Shown here one piece after another: positions 24,524 to 32,428 of a stretch of 64,000 bases of DNA. The translations under genes and the position numbers were made by a program. The first letter of the stretch is position 1, and each line of letters begins with the position of its first letter. This stretch comes from Aequorivita sp. UBA3180 (GTDB taxonomy: Bacteria; Bacteroidota; Bacteroidia; Flavobacteriales; Flavobacteriaceae), in the NCBI GenBank assembly GCA_002364215.1, contig DEXQ01000008.1:249468-313467 (forward strand). The letters run 5' to 3'. Below the pieces are notes generated by a model that did no database searches, was not told the origin of the DNA, and saw only the letters and a program-made list of their open reading frames with translations.

Positions 24524-24568
24524 AAAAAAAGACCTTTTAAACTGAAGTTCTTTCAGCAGAAAAGGTCT
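24524..24568 (-). terminator. Terminator after the DUF4870-like genes
   Basis: On the - strand GACCTTTT (24567 side) pairs with AAAAGGTC (24538-24531) and a run of seven T follows. It closes the operon running from the BatA gene to here. Confidence 0.7.
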
Positions 24569-24588
24569 CGTTAAATATTATTTAAAAT

Positions 24589-24912
24589 CTAAATTCCTTT
24601 AAACCATTCTTGAAATTGTTCTCCAAATACAGGTACCGGTTTCATTTCACCTTGTACGGCACTTATCAATCCAAGGAGCCAAAATACGAATATGGCGAGC
24701 TGTACAATCCAGGTAAGTATTGAAATCCCAATAAAACTTATAACAATACTCAATACTACTCCCACACACATAATACCCAATGATTGTCGCACATGGAATG
24801 AGCCCAGAGCAGTTTTATTTCCATTGTTCATTATTAAAGCGATGATCCAGCCAACTAAGGTAATGTAAGCAATGATGGCTACGGTTTTGCCGTTGTCTGC
24901 AGTTGTTTCCAT
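24589..24912 (-). CDS. DUF4870-like small membrane protein (a)
   Basis: 107 residues with three hydrophobic segments (VAIIAYITLVGWIIALIM, LGIMCVGVVLSIVISFIG, IVQLAIFVFWLLGLISAV) and the conserved loop NKTALGSFHVRQSLG; it ends FGEQFQEWFKGI. It belongs to the DUF4870/Tic20-like group of small bacterial membrane proteins without known function. The next gene upstream is a paralogue with the same ending (FQEWF), so the two probably arose by tandem duplication. Last gene before a terminator. Confidence 0.8.
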   Translation of the reverse strand: METTADNGKTVAIIAYITLVGWIIALIMNNGNKTALGSFHVRQSLGIMCVGVVLSIVISFIGISILTWIVQLAIFVFWLLGLISAVQGEMKPVPVFGEQFQEWFKGI

Positions 24913-24963
24913 TTTTTTTTGATTTTAGGTTAGTGTTTATTTAAGCTAAAGATAATCAATACT

Positions 24964-25284
24964 TTAATTTAAAAATGTAAACCATTCCTGAAATTTTTCA
25001 CTTAAAAACGGAATGCCCCTCTTTTTGCTGAAAAAAGCCATCGACCAGCAAAAGAGCCACAGCAAAAGACAGATTAACCAAATAATATCGCCAACGGTTA
25101 CATCTATTTGCGCTTGCACAACTAACGAAACGATAAACATTAACGTAATCCCAAACATATTTTTAATATGCCACGTTGCAAAGGGGTGGTTTTCTTCCCT
25201 GTTGAAAAAATAGGCAATAATAAAACCCACAAACGGGGCATAGGCAATAAGGGCGGTAGATTTTCCTGCGGGTATAGTCTTCAT
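24964..25284 (-). CDS. DUF4870-like small membrane protein (b)
   Basis: 106 residues from the ATG at 25284 (the frame extends to 25404 through the upstream gene, but that N-terminus is not conserved). It has three hydrophobic segments (STALIAYAPFVGFIIAYFF, NMFGITLMFIVSLVVQ, IIWLICLLLWLFCWSMAFF) and NHPFATWHIKN, matching the SFHVRQ loop of its paralogue, ending EKFQEWFTFLN. The ATG shares its A with the stop codon of the dihydroorotase-like gene (TAATG), so translation is coupled. Function unknown. Confidence 0.8.
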   Translation of the reverse strand: MKTIPAGKSTALIAYAPFVGFIIAYFFNREENHPFATWHIKNMFGITLMFIVSLVVQAQIDVTVGDIIWLICLLLWLFCWSMAFFSKKRGIPFLSEKFQEWFTFLN

Positions 25285-26540
25285 TATTTCTTCAGCGCCA
25301 ATTTGTTGTTTACCAAAATTCCGTAAGGTTTTCCCTTTAATTTTGTTCCAAGAGAAGCGGCATTTTCTGAGGTTGATAGAATATCTTTTTCTGAAAATTC
25401 CCAATTTCCATCAGGATTAAAAAGGGTAAGCTCAGCAAGATTTCCTTCTTCAATTTTTTCTGAAGAAATATTGAAAGCTTGTTTTAAACCGGTAAGCGCT
25501 TTAACAGTTTCCTCAATCCCCAAAACCATATTGAGCGCACCAAAACAGCTTTCCAAACCAATACTTCCAAAGTAAGCCTGCTCAAATTCTGTTTTTTTGT
25601 GCTCCACATCTATTGGGTTGTGGTCGCTGGTTACGCCATCAATCGTTCTGTCCTTCAACCCTTTTAGCAGTGCTTTGGAATCTTCTTTTGTACGTAAGGG
25701 GGGAAGCAATTTATAGTTCGTATCAAATTCCTCCAAAACATCATCTGTCAAAATAAGGTTGAAAATCGCGACACTGCAAGTTACATTTAGTCCTTTTTTT
25801 TTGGCATCCCTAATCAGTTCTACAGATTTTTTGGTTGATATGGTAGGAATATGAAGTTTACCCCCCGTATATTCCAAAATATACAAATCGCGAATTATCT
25901 GGAGCTCTTCCGAAAGTGCCGGAATTCCTTTCAATCCTAACCGGGTACTGTTTACTTCTTCGTTCACCATTCCATTTCGCGCCACAGATTTTTCAAAAGG
26001 AAACGATTGCACCAACCCATGAAAATTCTGTGTGTATTGCAAGGCTATTTTCAGCAAGTTTGCATTTGCAATTGGGTTTTTATAATCGTAAAAAGAAACT
26101 GCGCCCTCGTTTTGCATATCGTAGAGTTCGGCAAGATCGGTTCCTTTACTGCCTACGGTTAGTGCGCCGATAGGGTAGAGGTTAACGGCGTTCCCTTCGG
26201 CTTTGCTTTTTAGAAATTTTATGTGCCCTTTGCTGTCGGTTATCGGAAAACTGTTTGCATTTACGGCAACACTTGTAAATCCGCTATAGGCGGCAGTTTT
26301 TAAACCGTTTTCGATGGTTTCCCGCTCTTCAAAACCCGGTTCGCCAAAAGAAACGCTGCTATCAAACCAACCTTGGGAAATATGTAGGTTTTTTAAGGAA
26401 ACCTCTTTAATCTTTTCAGTTGGAGAAATAGTAGAAGCAATTTTTGAAATTTTACCATTTTCTATCAAAACATCCCGTTTTTTTAAATGATGTTTGCTGG
26501 AAACATCTACTATGGTTGCGGATTTCAGTAATATCTTCAT
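25284..26540 (-). CDS. Dihydroorotase homologue lacking metal-binding residues
   Basis: 418 residues with the full amidohydrolase/dihydroorotase layout. Where active enzymes have H-x-H (…DMHVHFREPG…), this protein has Ser62-Val63-Ser64 in SSVSFGEPGF. The later TPHH histidine is also lost (CSVAIFNLIL), and the His near HISTKES reads HIPTISTKKS. The TSDHNPID segment is kept. It is therefore expected to bind but not turn over carbamoyl-aspartate, like the pseudo-dihydroorotases that scaffold aspartate carbamoyltransferase; pyrB lies in the same window. Its ATG overlaps the stop of the BatA gene (ATGA) and its stop overlaps the next ATG. Flavobacterial relatives share the loss, I believe. Confidence 0.85.
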   Translation of the reverse strand: MKILLKSATIVDVSSKHHLKKRDVLIENGKISKIASTISPTEKIKEVSLKNLHISQGWFDSSVSFGEPGFEERETIENGLKTAAYSGFTSVAVNANSFPITDSKGHIKFLKSKAEGNAVNLYPIGALTVGSKGTDLAELYDMQNEGAVSFYDYKNPIANANLLKIALQYTQNFHGLVQSFPFEKSVARNGMVNEEVNSTRLGLKGIPALSEELQIIRDLYILEYTGGKLHIPTISTKKSVELIRDAKKKGLNVTCSVAIFNLILTDDVLEEFDTNYKLLPPLRTKEDSKALLKGLKDRTIDGVTSDHNPIDVEHKKTEFEQAYFGSIGLESCFGALNMVLGIEETVKALTGLKQAFNISSEKIEEGNLAELTLFNPDGNWEFSEKDILSTSENAASLGTKLKGKPYGILVNNKLALKK

Positions 26541-28459
26541 TTGTAGAATTTTAAGATAAGCATTTCAAAAAGTAAGAAGAGCAATGCAAAAATAGCAAAC
26601 CATTTCCAAAAACTGTTAATAGCGTTCGCATCTTCGATAGCATCAAAAAGATCATTCACAGAACTGTAAACTTCCGCACCTTCCCAATCTTCGGGGTTTA
26701 GGTATTGTAATTCACTTTCACTACGTGAATAATTGAAACTTATATTTTCCAAAAACTCAGTTTTCTTCACTATTTGGTAATTTCCTGCTTTATTGGGTTT
26801 ATCAGTGGTAGTCACTAAAACATAATTGGCTTTTGTTTGCTGAAGCGGAATAAACTGCTCCGTACTGTCCTTTACGGTAAGTATTTCATCTGGGCCTAGT
26901 TTCACGGGAACAGCTATTGCGTTTTGCTGCCCAATTGTATAATACAAGCGGGGTAAGGGCAAACTCTGCAAGGCCATATTATAAATAGTGGGCACTACCA
27001 AAGGCGAATTCTGGAAGTTGGAATTTTCCTTGTTTATTGGGGCTGTAAATAGATAAGTTTTGTTTTTTTGAAGTAAAAAGGACTGGTTGTCCTCAAAACC
27101 GATTGCGGGAGTTGCATTTGATGAAACACTATAAAACGCATTCACCTTAGGGTACTGAAAATTTTCGACCTCTTTTTCAAAAACATCTTTAAAGAGTGGA
27201 TGCGAAAAAACAATTTTCGTAATCATTTTTTCTTGAATTTTTTCTTCGGAAAGCGTTCCCAAAGCCATCGTTAATAGGAAATTGTTATAGCTGCTTAAAT
27301 CTGCTAGGGAAGCGGGTATAACTAAAACACTTCCTCCATTGTCGCTAAACGATTTTAAAGCGGTGGCCAAGGAAGCCGGAATTTCTTTCAACTCGTTGAG
27401 CACAATGAAATTTTGGTCGGGAATTTCATTGTAATTTAATGTTTTGAAGGTTTGCTGTGTAAACTTGAATTCCTCTTTTTCAAACAGTCGTTGCAGGAAG
27501 TTTCCATCTGCTTCATTAATAGCTAAGACCTTTATTTTTCCAGGCTTGTTGATGTTGAAAAACAACGAGTTGTCAAAAGGAATATTTGGTTCATTTATTT
27601 GTAGTTCCCCAATAAATTCTTCGGAATTATCGATGTCAAAAGTTACGGTACCGTTAGAATTTCCTGAAAAATCCAAGGCTGTTTTGGCAATCAATCTATT
27701 CTTATTAAAAAGGGAAACAGGGACTTCCGAAATTTCAGTTGTAGTATTTGATACTTTAACCTTCAATTGCGTTATTGAGGCATTCTTTGAAGCAATGTAA
27801 GCGCTGTCAATTGAGATATTTGATGCTTTTACAGGTTTCAGTGGTACGGCATCCAGTATTAAATCTGTTGGTACTTCTGGAAAAACTTCTTTTTGCTGAA
27901 AATCTGAAAGATAAACCAATCGTTTCAGTACATCTTTTTCTTTTGAATAAAGCTGATTGGCTTTCAATAACACTTGTGAAGGGGTCAATTGGTTTTGTGA
28001 GTATACTATGGAAAGCACCTCATTTTTAAAATCCTGTGGGGTAACATTTTTTCGTTCAGAATTATTCGTAAACCAACTAAGTTTTTCGGTACCCCCAAGT
28101 TTATCAAACAAATCCTGCAAGGCGCGCTCAAGCATTGGGCCTTTTGCACCTTTCGCCTGCATGCTGAAGGAATTGTCAATATAAATAACAGTTTCCTTTT
28201 TTGTGCTTAAAGCAGTTTTGGTGGCTGTGAAGGGTTGTGCAAATGCAATAATAACACACGCTAAGGCTAGCAAACGCATCAATAGGGTAAGCCACTTTTT
28301 GAGTTGTGAACTTTTTCGGGTCTGAATGGTAACTTTTTTAAGAAAAGCAACATTCGTAAAATCTACTTTTTGAAAACGCCGAAGTTGAAAAAGATGAATA
28401 AATATTGGGATGAGCAGCAGGAAAAGGGCGTAAAGAATTTCTGGGTGTTTGAACTGCAT
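26537..28459 (-). CDS. BatA/vWA-domain membrane protein
   Basis: 640 residues from the ATG at 28459; a longer frame to 28498 adds 13 non-conserved residues. It begins with the BatA aerotolerance N-terminus (HPEILYALFLLLIPIFIHLF, then LRRFQKVDFTNVAFLKKV) with two membrane helices, followed by a von Willebrand A domain with a MIDAS-type DNSFSMQ, and ends with a membrane helix (FWKWFAIFALLFLLFEMLIL). The middle is a beta-rich periplasmic region. Batteries of Bat proteins are linked to AAA+ MoxR chaperones and stress tolerance; no MoxR is adjacent here. First gene of the coupled operon with the pseudo-dihydroorotase. Confidence 0.85.
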   Translation of the reverse strand: MQFKHPEILYALFLLLIPIFIHLFQLRRFQKVDFTNVAFLKKVTIQTRKSSQLKKWLTLLMRLLALACVIIAFAQPFTATKTALSTKKETVIYIDNSFSMQAKGAKGPMLERALQDLFDKLGGTEKLSWFTNNSERKNVTPQDFKNEVLSIVYSQNQLTPSQVLLKANQLYSKEKDVLKRLVYLSDFQQKEVFPEVPTDLILDAVPLKPVKASNISIDSAYIASKNASITQLKVKVSNTTTEISEVPVSLFNKNRLIAKTALDFSGNSNGTVTFDIDNSEEFIGELQINEPNIPFDNSLFFNINKPGKIKVLAINEADGNFLQRLFEKEEFKFTQQTFKTLNYNEIPDQNFIVLNELKEIPASLATALKSFSDNGGSVLVIPASLADLSSYNNFLLTMALGTLSEEKIQEKMITKIVFSHPLFKDVFEKEVENFQYPKVNAFYSVSSNATPAIGFEDNQSFLLQKNKTYLFTAPINKENSNFQNSPLVVPTIYNMALQSLPLPRLYYTIGQQNAIAVPVKLGPDEILTVKDSTEQFIPLQQTKANYVLVTTTDKPNKAGNYQIVKKTEFLENISFNYSRSESELQYLNPEDWEGAEVYSSVNDLFDAIEDANAINSFWKWFAIFALLFLLFEMLILKFYK

Positions 28460-28570
28460 TCCTATAAATATTGCCCAAAGATAAAAAATGGAATGCAATT
28501 AAAGCTATTTCTGTAAGCTAAAGGTGAAAATGCCTTCTTTTGATAAGTAAACATCTTTTAATACTTAAAT

Positions 28571-29776
28571 TCAATCTAATTTTTTCACACTAAACTTAAA
28601 CGTAGTCCCTTCTCCCAAAGTGGAAGAAACTTTTATTTCACCATCCAGTCTATTTACTAGCTTTTTTACTGTGGAAAGTCCAATACCATTTCCTTTTTTT
28701 CCATTTCGGTCTAAATTTCCCGTGGTGACAAAAAGATCAAAAATATGCTCTATTCGTTCTTTTGGTATTCCCATTCCGTTATCGGTAATAGTAAAATGGT
28801 AATAACCGTTCTTTTCTTCACAATCAATATCAATTTTTATTTTCTTTTTATCGTTGTATTTTAAACTATTACCAATAAGGTTCAAAAGTATTTGCTCAAG
28901 GGCAACTTTATTGGCCTGCATTTCAATGTTTTCCTCGGGTAGATTTATTTCACAATCAACGTTGATATTTAGCAGTTCTATTATTTCCTCTAAAAGGTCT
29001 TGGCTGTCAAAAGATTCACTCCGCAAAGATGCTGTTTTATCAGTCTCGTAATGCTCCAGCAGGCCAGTAACGTATTCACTTAGTGTGAAAGATGACTGCT
29101 TGATGTAATCTAAATATTCTTTGCCCTGTTCATCCAAATGCTGTCCATATTTGGTGCGAAGCATATCTGAAGTGATAATCATATTTGCCAGCGGCATTTT
29201 CATATCGTGGGAAACTACGCCAGCAAAATTTTTAAGTTCCTCATTGCGTTCCTTAAGTTCTTTTTGTACAGAAAGCAATGCTCGGTTACGTTTTCGGGCT
29301 TCAAATAAATTCACCACTTGGTAGGCCATGGCAGTAAGTGCCTTTTTTTGGGATTTTGTCAATACCCTAGGTTTGGTATCAAAAACACAAAGAGTTCCCA
29401 ATGGATAACCTTCACTATTCACCAAACGCACACCGGCATAGAAAATGGCATTCATTTCTGTAACCAGTGGGTTATCTTTAAAACGATTGTCTTTTCTGGC
29501 ATCTTCAATTATAAAAATGTTTGATTCTTCCAATATGGCGTGCCCGCAAAAAGAAATATCTCTTGGTGATTCATTAAAAGGAATACCGTAATGCGACTTC
29601 AGAAAATTACGATCTGCATCCAGAAGCGTTACCAATGAAATTGGCACATCACATATATTTGCTGTCAATGCGGTTATATTGTCGAAATCCTTTTCTGGCA
29701 AGGTGTCCAACAAATGATAGGAACGTACAGCGGCCAAGCGTTGCTCTTCATCTATTGGAAATTGTGGTTTTATCAA
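28571..29776 (-). CDS. GAF-domain sensor histidine kinase
   Basis: 401 residues, no membrane segment, so a cytoplasmic sensor. GAF domain about residues 20-165 (DFDNITALTANICDVPISLV, DISFCGHAIL), a short coiled linker, HisKA at about 185-250 with the phospho-accepting His in VVSHDMKMPLANM, and HATPase_c at about 290-400 with NLIGNSLKYND (N box), TDNGMGIP (G1) and GNGIGLSTVKKLV (G2). The frame has no ATG near its conserved start; translation must begin at the TTG at 29776 (MIKPQFPIDEEQRL). No response regulator lies next to it, so the partner is unlinked. The ligand of the GAF domain is unknown. Confidence 0.88.
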   Translation of the reverse strand: MIKPQFPIDEEQRLAAVRSYHLLDTLPEKDFDNITALTANICDVPISLVTLLDADRNFLKSHYGIPFNESPRDISFCGHAILEESNIFIIEDARKDNRFKDNPLVTEMNAIFYAGVRLVNSEGYPLGTLCVFDTKPRVLTKSQKKALTAMAYQVVNLFEARKRNRALLSVQKELKERNEELKNFAGVVSHDMKMPLANMIITSDMLRTKYGQHLDEQGKEYLDYIKQSSFTLSEYVTGLLEHYETDKTASLRSESFDSQDLLEEIIELLNINVDCEINLPEENIEMQANKVALEQILLNLIGNSLKYNDKKKIKIDIDCEEKNGYYHFTITDNGMGIPKERIEHIFDLFVTTGNLDRNGKKGNGIGLSTVKKLVNRLDGEIKVSSTLGEGTTFKFSVKKLD

Positions 29777-29899
29777 GGTTTAGGTTACTTTATCTTAAAA
29801 CCGAAAATATCGGTTTTTAAGGATTAAACGTAAATGTACAATATTTTATAATCAGTTTTGAAACGGATAAAAATAATGTGAAATGTATCAACTTTTAAA

Positions 29900-30664
29900 T
29901 CAAAAGCGTTCAAAAACGCCTAATCCGAAAAGAGCAAAGTCATATTTTACAGGATCTTGTGAGTCCAATTTGCGAAGCGAATTATCCAACTCCAATAAAG
30001 CTTTGGCATCGTTTTGTTTACGTTTCAGTAATTTTAGTTTCCGTGCGACGTTACCACTATGAACATCAAGCGGACAAGACAACTGGGAAGAATCAATGCT
30101 TTTCCAAATTCCAAAATCTACGCCCGTAGCGTCATTACGAACCATCCACCGAAGAAACATATTTATTCTTTTTGCAGCCGAATTTTTTAAGGGATCACTA
30201 ATGTGTTTTTGTGTTCGAGAAGGGTGGGGGAGTTCAAAAAAAGTTTTTTTGAAATGATGTATTGCCGGTTGCATAGAGTCTTTTTTGGCATGTTTTGAAA
30301 ACAAGGTTTCCAGCCCACCATGGTTTTTATATATATTTTGAAGCGATTTCAGAAAATAAGCAAGATCTTCATTATTAAAAGTTCTATGCACAAAATTTGA
30401 AAGAGACTCTGATTGCTCTTCTGAAAAATTCATCACAAAATCATAAGGGGAGCTGCCCATCATTTCCACTAAACGGTTGCCATTGTTTATGATGCTTTTT
30501 CTATTTCCCCAAGCAATGGTAGCCACTAAAAAGGCTGTAATTTCAATATCTTCCTTTAAAGTGAAAAGATGTGGAATTTGAATAGGATCGGTTTCAATAA
30601 ATTTGGGGTTATTGTAAAGATTGACCTTTTCGTCAAGGAATGATTTCAGTTCGGTTTTATTCAT
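29900..30664 (-). CDS. TIGR02757 (DUF2400) family protein
   Basis: 254 residues matching TIGR02757: it starts ELKSFLDEKVNLYNNPKFI, contains DPIQIPHLFTLKEDIEITAF, AWGNRKSIINN and a late block GVDFGIWKSIDSSQLSCPLD, then DVHSGNVARKL. The family is widespread in Bacteroidota and others, with no established function, although the helical HhH-like LKKRKQNDAKALLELD part hints at a nucleic-acid-related role. It starts immediately after the stop of lolD (no gap), so the two genes form one translated unit. Confidence 0.88.
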   Translation of the reverse strand: MNKTELKSFLDEKVNLYNNPKFIETDPIQIPHLFTLKEDIEITAFLVATIAWGNRKSIINNGNRLVEMMGSSPYDFVMNFSEEQSESLSNFVHRTFNNEDLAYFLKSLQNIYKNHGGLETLFSKHAKKDSMQPAIHHFKKTFFELPHPSRTQKHISDPLKNSAAKRINMFLRWMVRNDATGVDFGIWKSIDSSQLSCPLDVHSGNVARKLKLLKRKQNDAKALLELDNSLRKLDSQDPVKYDFALFGLGVFERF

Positions 30665-31327
30665 TTAATGGCTCACAATTTTTCCGTCTTGCATCACCAA
30701 TTTTCTATCAGCCATATTTGCAAGTTCTTCATTGTGCGTAACGATAACAAAGGTTTGCCCAAATTCATCCCGCAATTTGAAAAATAAATTGTGCAGATTT
30801 TCGGCACTTTCGGTATCGAGATTTCCGCTAGGTTCATCTGCCAGAATGATTGCCGGATTGTTAATCAGAGCTCTTGCTACGGCAACTCGTTGTTGTTCCC
30901 CGCCCGAAAGTTCGTTGGGTTTATGGTCCTCGCGGTGCGAAAGTCCTAAAAATGTGAGTAGTTCTTTCGCTCTTTTTATAGCTATGTTCTTTGGAGTTTT
31001 TTTTATGAATGCGGGAATACAGACGTTTTCAAGTGCTGTAAACTCTGGCAATAGTTGGTGAAACTGAAAAATAAACCCTAAATTTTCATTTCGGAACTGC
31101 GCTAATTTCTTCCCCGAAAGGGAACCTATATTTACACCGTTTATGGCTAATTTACTTTTTGATTTATCAAAAGCATCCAAGGTTCCCAAAATCTGCAGCA
31201 AGGTTGTTTTTCCCGCGCCCGAAGCACCAACTATTGAAACAATTTCACTCTTTTTTATGTATAGGTCAACACCCTTTAAAACGTGAAGGTTGTCGTAGAA
31301 TTTATGAATATTTTGGGCTTCAATCAT
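30665..31327 (-). CDS. lolD: ABC transporter ATPase, LolD type
   Basis: 220-residue ATPase of the MacB/LolD subfamily: Walker A GASGAGKTTLLQILG, Q-loop FIFQFHQLLPEFTALENV, signature LSGGEQQRVAVARAL, Walker B AIILADEPSGNLD, and H-loop IVTHNEEL. The EFTALENV pattern and short size fit the lipoprotein-release ATPase LolD, which works with LolC/E at the inner membrane; the membrane subunits are not in this window, which is common in Bacteroidota. The next gene (TIGR02757) follows with zero spacing. Confidence 0.85.
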   Translation of the reverse strand: MIEAQNIHKFYDNLHVLKGVDLYIKKSEIVSIVGASGAGKTTLLQILGTLDAFDKSKSKLAINGVNIGSLSGKKLAQFRNENLGFIFQFHQLLPEFTALENVCIPAFIKKTPKNIAIKRAKELLTFLGLSHREDHKPNELSGGEQQRVAVARALINNPAIILADEPSGNLDTESAENLHNLFFKLRDEFGQTFVIVTHNEELANMADRKLVMQDGKIVSH

Positions 31328-31448
31328 AGCAAAAAATTAAACCGTGAAAGTACTATTTATAGCGCTATAATACAATCCAATGGGTTATATTGTTTTTATT
31401 CGGACTTATGTGTTTATTTTTGAATTTAATATTATTAAACAAATTTTA

Positions 31449-32048
31449 ATGGCTTCCTATAGATATTTTGAAGAATACGACCAACCTGTAACGGACACGT
31501 TGATTGAAAATTATAGTAAAATCTTGCATACGGTAGGCGAAGATATTTCGCGAGATGGTATTGTAAAAACACCTGAACGCGCCGCAAAGGCGATGCAATT
31601 TTTAACCTCGGGCAACTGTCAGGACCCCGCTGAAATCTTGAAAAGTGCCATGTTTGCCGAAGCTTATCATGATATGGTTATTATAAAAGATATTGAACTT
31701 TATTCCCTTTGTGAGCACCACATATTGCCCTTTTTTGGAAAAGCACACATCGCTTATATTCCAGATGGACATATTGTTGGGCTTAGCAAAATTCCGCGGG
31801 TTGTTGATATTTTTGCACGTAGATTGCAGGTTCAGGAACGATTAACCCATGATATTCTTGAATGTATAAATGATACTTTAAAACCAAAAGGGGTAGCCGT
31901 AGTTATTGAAGCATCGCACATGTGCATGATGATGCGCGGTGTGCAGAAACAGAATAGCGTTACTACAACTTCAGGTTTTCGTGGCCAATTTGAGGCTATA
32001 GAAACCAGAAATGAATTCTTGAAACTGATCAGCAGCGATTTGGGTTAA
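31449..32048 (+). CDS. folE: GTP cyclohydrolase I
   Basis: Converts GTP to 7,8-dihydroneopterin triphosphate, the first step of folate and pterin synthesis. It has 199 residues from the ATG at 31449; a longer frame to 31380 adds 23 non-conserved hydrophobic residues. Zinc ligands are visible: Cys88 and His91 in SLCEHHILPFFG and Cys159 in ASHMCMMMRG; DGIVKTPERAAKAM and GVQKQNSVTTTSGF are family signatures. Cytoplasmic, homodecamer. Divergent from lolD across about 120 bases. Confidence 0.95.
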   Translation: MASYRYFEEYDQPVTDTLIENYSKILHTVGEDISRDGIVKTPERAAKAMQFLTSGNCQDPAEILKSAMFAEAYHDMVIIKDIELYSLCEHHILPFFGKAHIAYIPDGHIVGLSKIPRVVDIFARRLQVQERLTHDILECINDTLKPKGVAVVIEASHMCMMMRGVQKQNSVTTTSGFRGQFEAIETRNEFLKLISSDLG

Positions 32049-32100
32049 TTTTTTTGGAATGTTTTTTGCTCTTCAATAATAAATTAAACACAACAGGAAG

Positions 32101-32403
32101 ATGAAAAACGAAAAATATAAGTTGCTTAGAAAAGGCATTTTTTATGATGCAGTAGGTATGGCAACAATGGCCATACCTGTAATCGGTCCCTTTTTAGATT
32201 TACTTTGGGCGCCTCTTGCAGCAAAAAAAATGAGTGAAATGTATAAAGGAACTGAAGGAAAAATTGCTTCTGTTCTTGTATTTGTAGAGGAAGTTTTACC
32301 CTTTACGGATGTTGTCCCCACCTTTACACTAATGTGGTTATACACATTTGTTTGGAAAAAGCAGCCTACACCACAGATTATTGAGGTTAGAGCGAACGAA
32401 TAA
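32101..32403 (+). CDS. Small membrane-associated protein, unknown
   Basis: 100 residues with two hydrophobic stretches (DAVGMATMAIPVIGPFLDLL and TLMWLYTFVWKK), between them a basic segment MSEMYKGTEGKIASV. No cysteine, no signal peptide, no family I recognise. It lies 52 bases behind folE and ends at a bidirectional terminator, so it may be co-transcribed with folE. Codon use is like its neighbours. Confidence 0.65.
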   Translation: MKNEKYKLLRKGIFYDAVGMATMAIPVIGPFLDLLWAPLAAKKMSEMYKGTEGKIASVLVFVEEVLPFTDVVPTFTLMWLYTFVWKKQPTPQIIEVRANE

Positions 32404-32427
32404 AAAAGCCCCGATCGGGGCTTTTTC
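32402..32427. terminator. Bidirectional terminator
   Basis: A perfect palindrome AAAAGCCCCGATCGGGGCTT with T/A runs on both sides lies between the convergent genes ending at 32403 and 32429. Confidence 0.9.
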
Positions 32428-32428
32428 T

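Noticed and set aside
31380..31448. 23-residue extension of folE
   Set aside because: Hydrophobic and not family-like; ATG 31449 precedes the conserved part.
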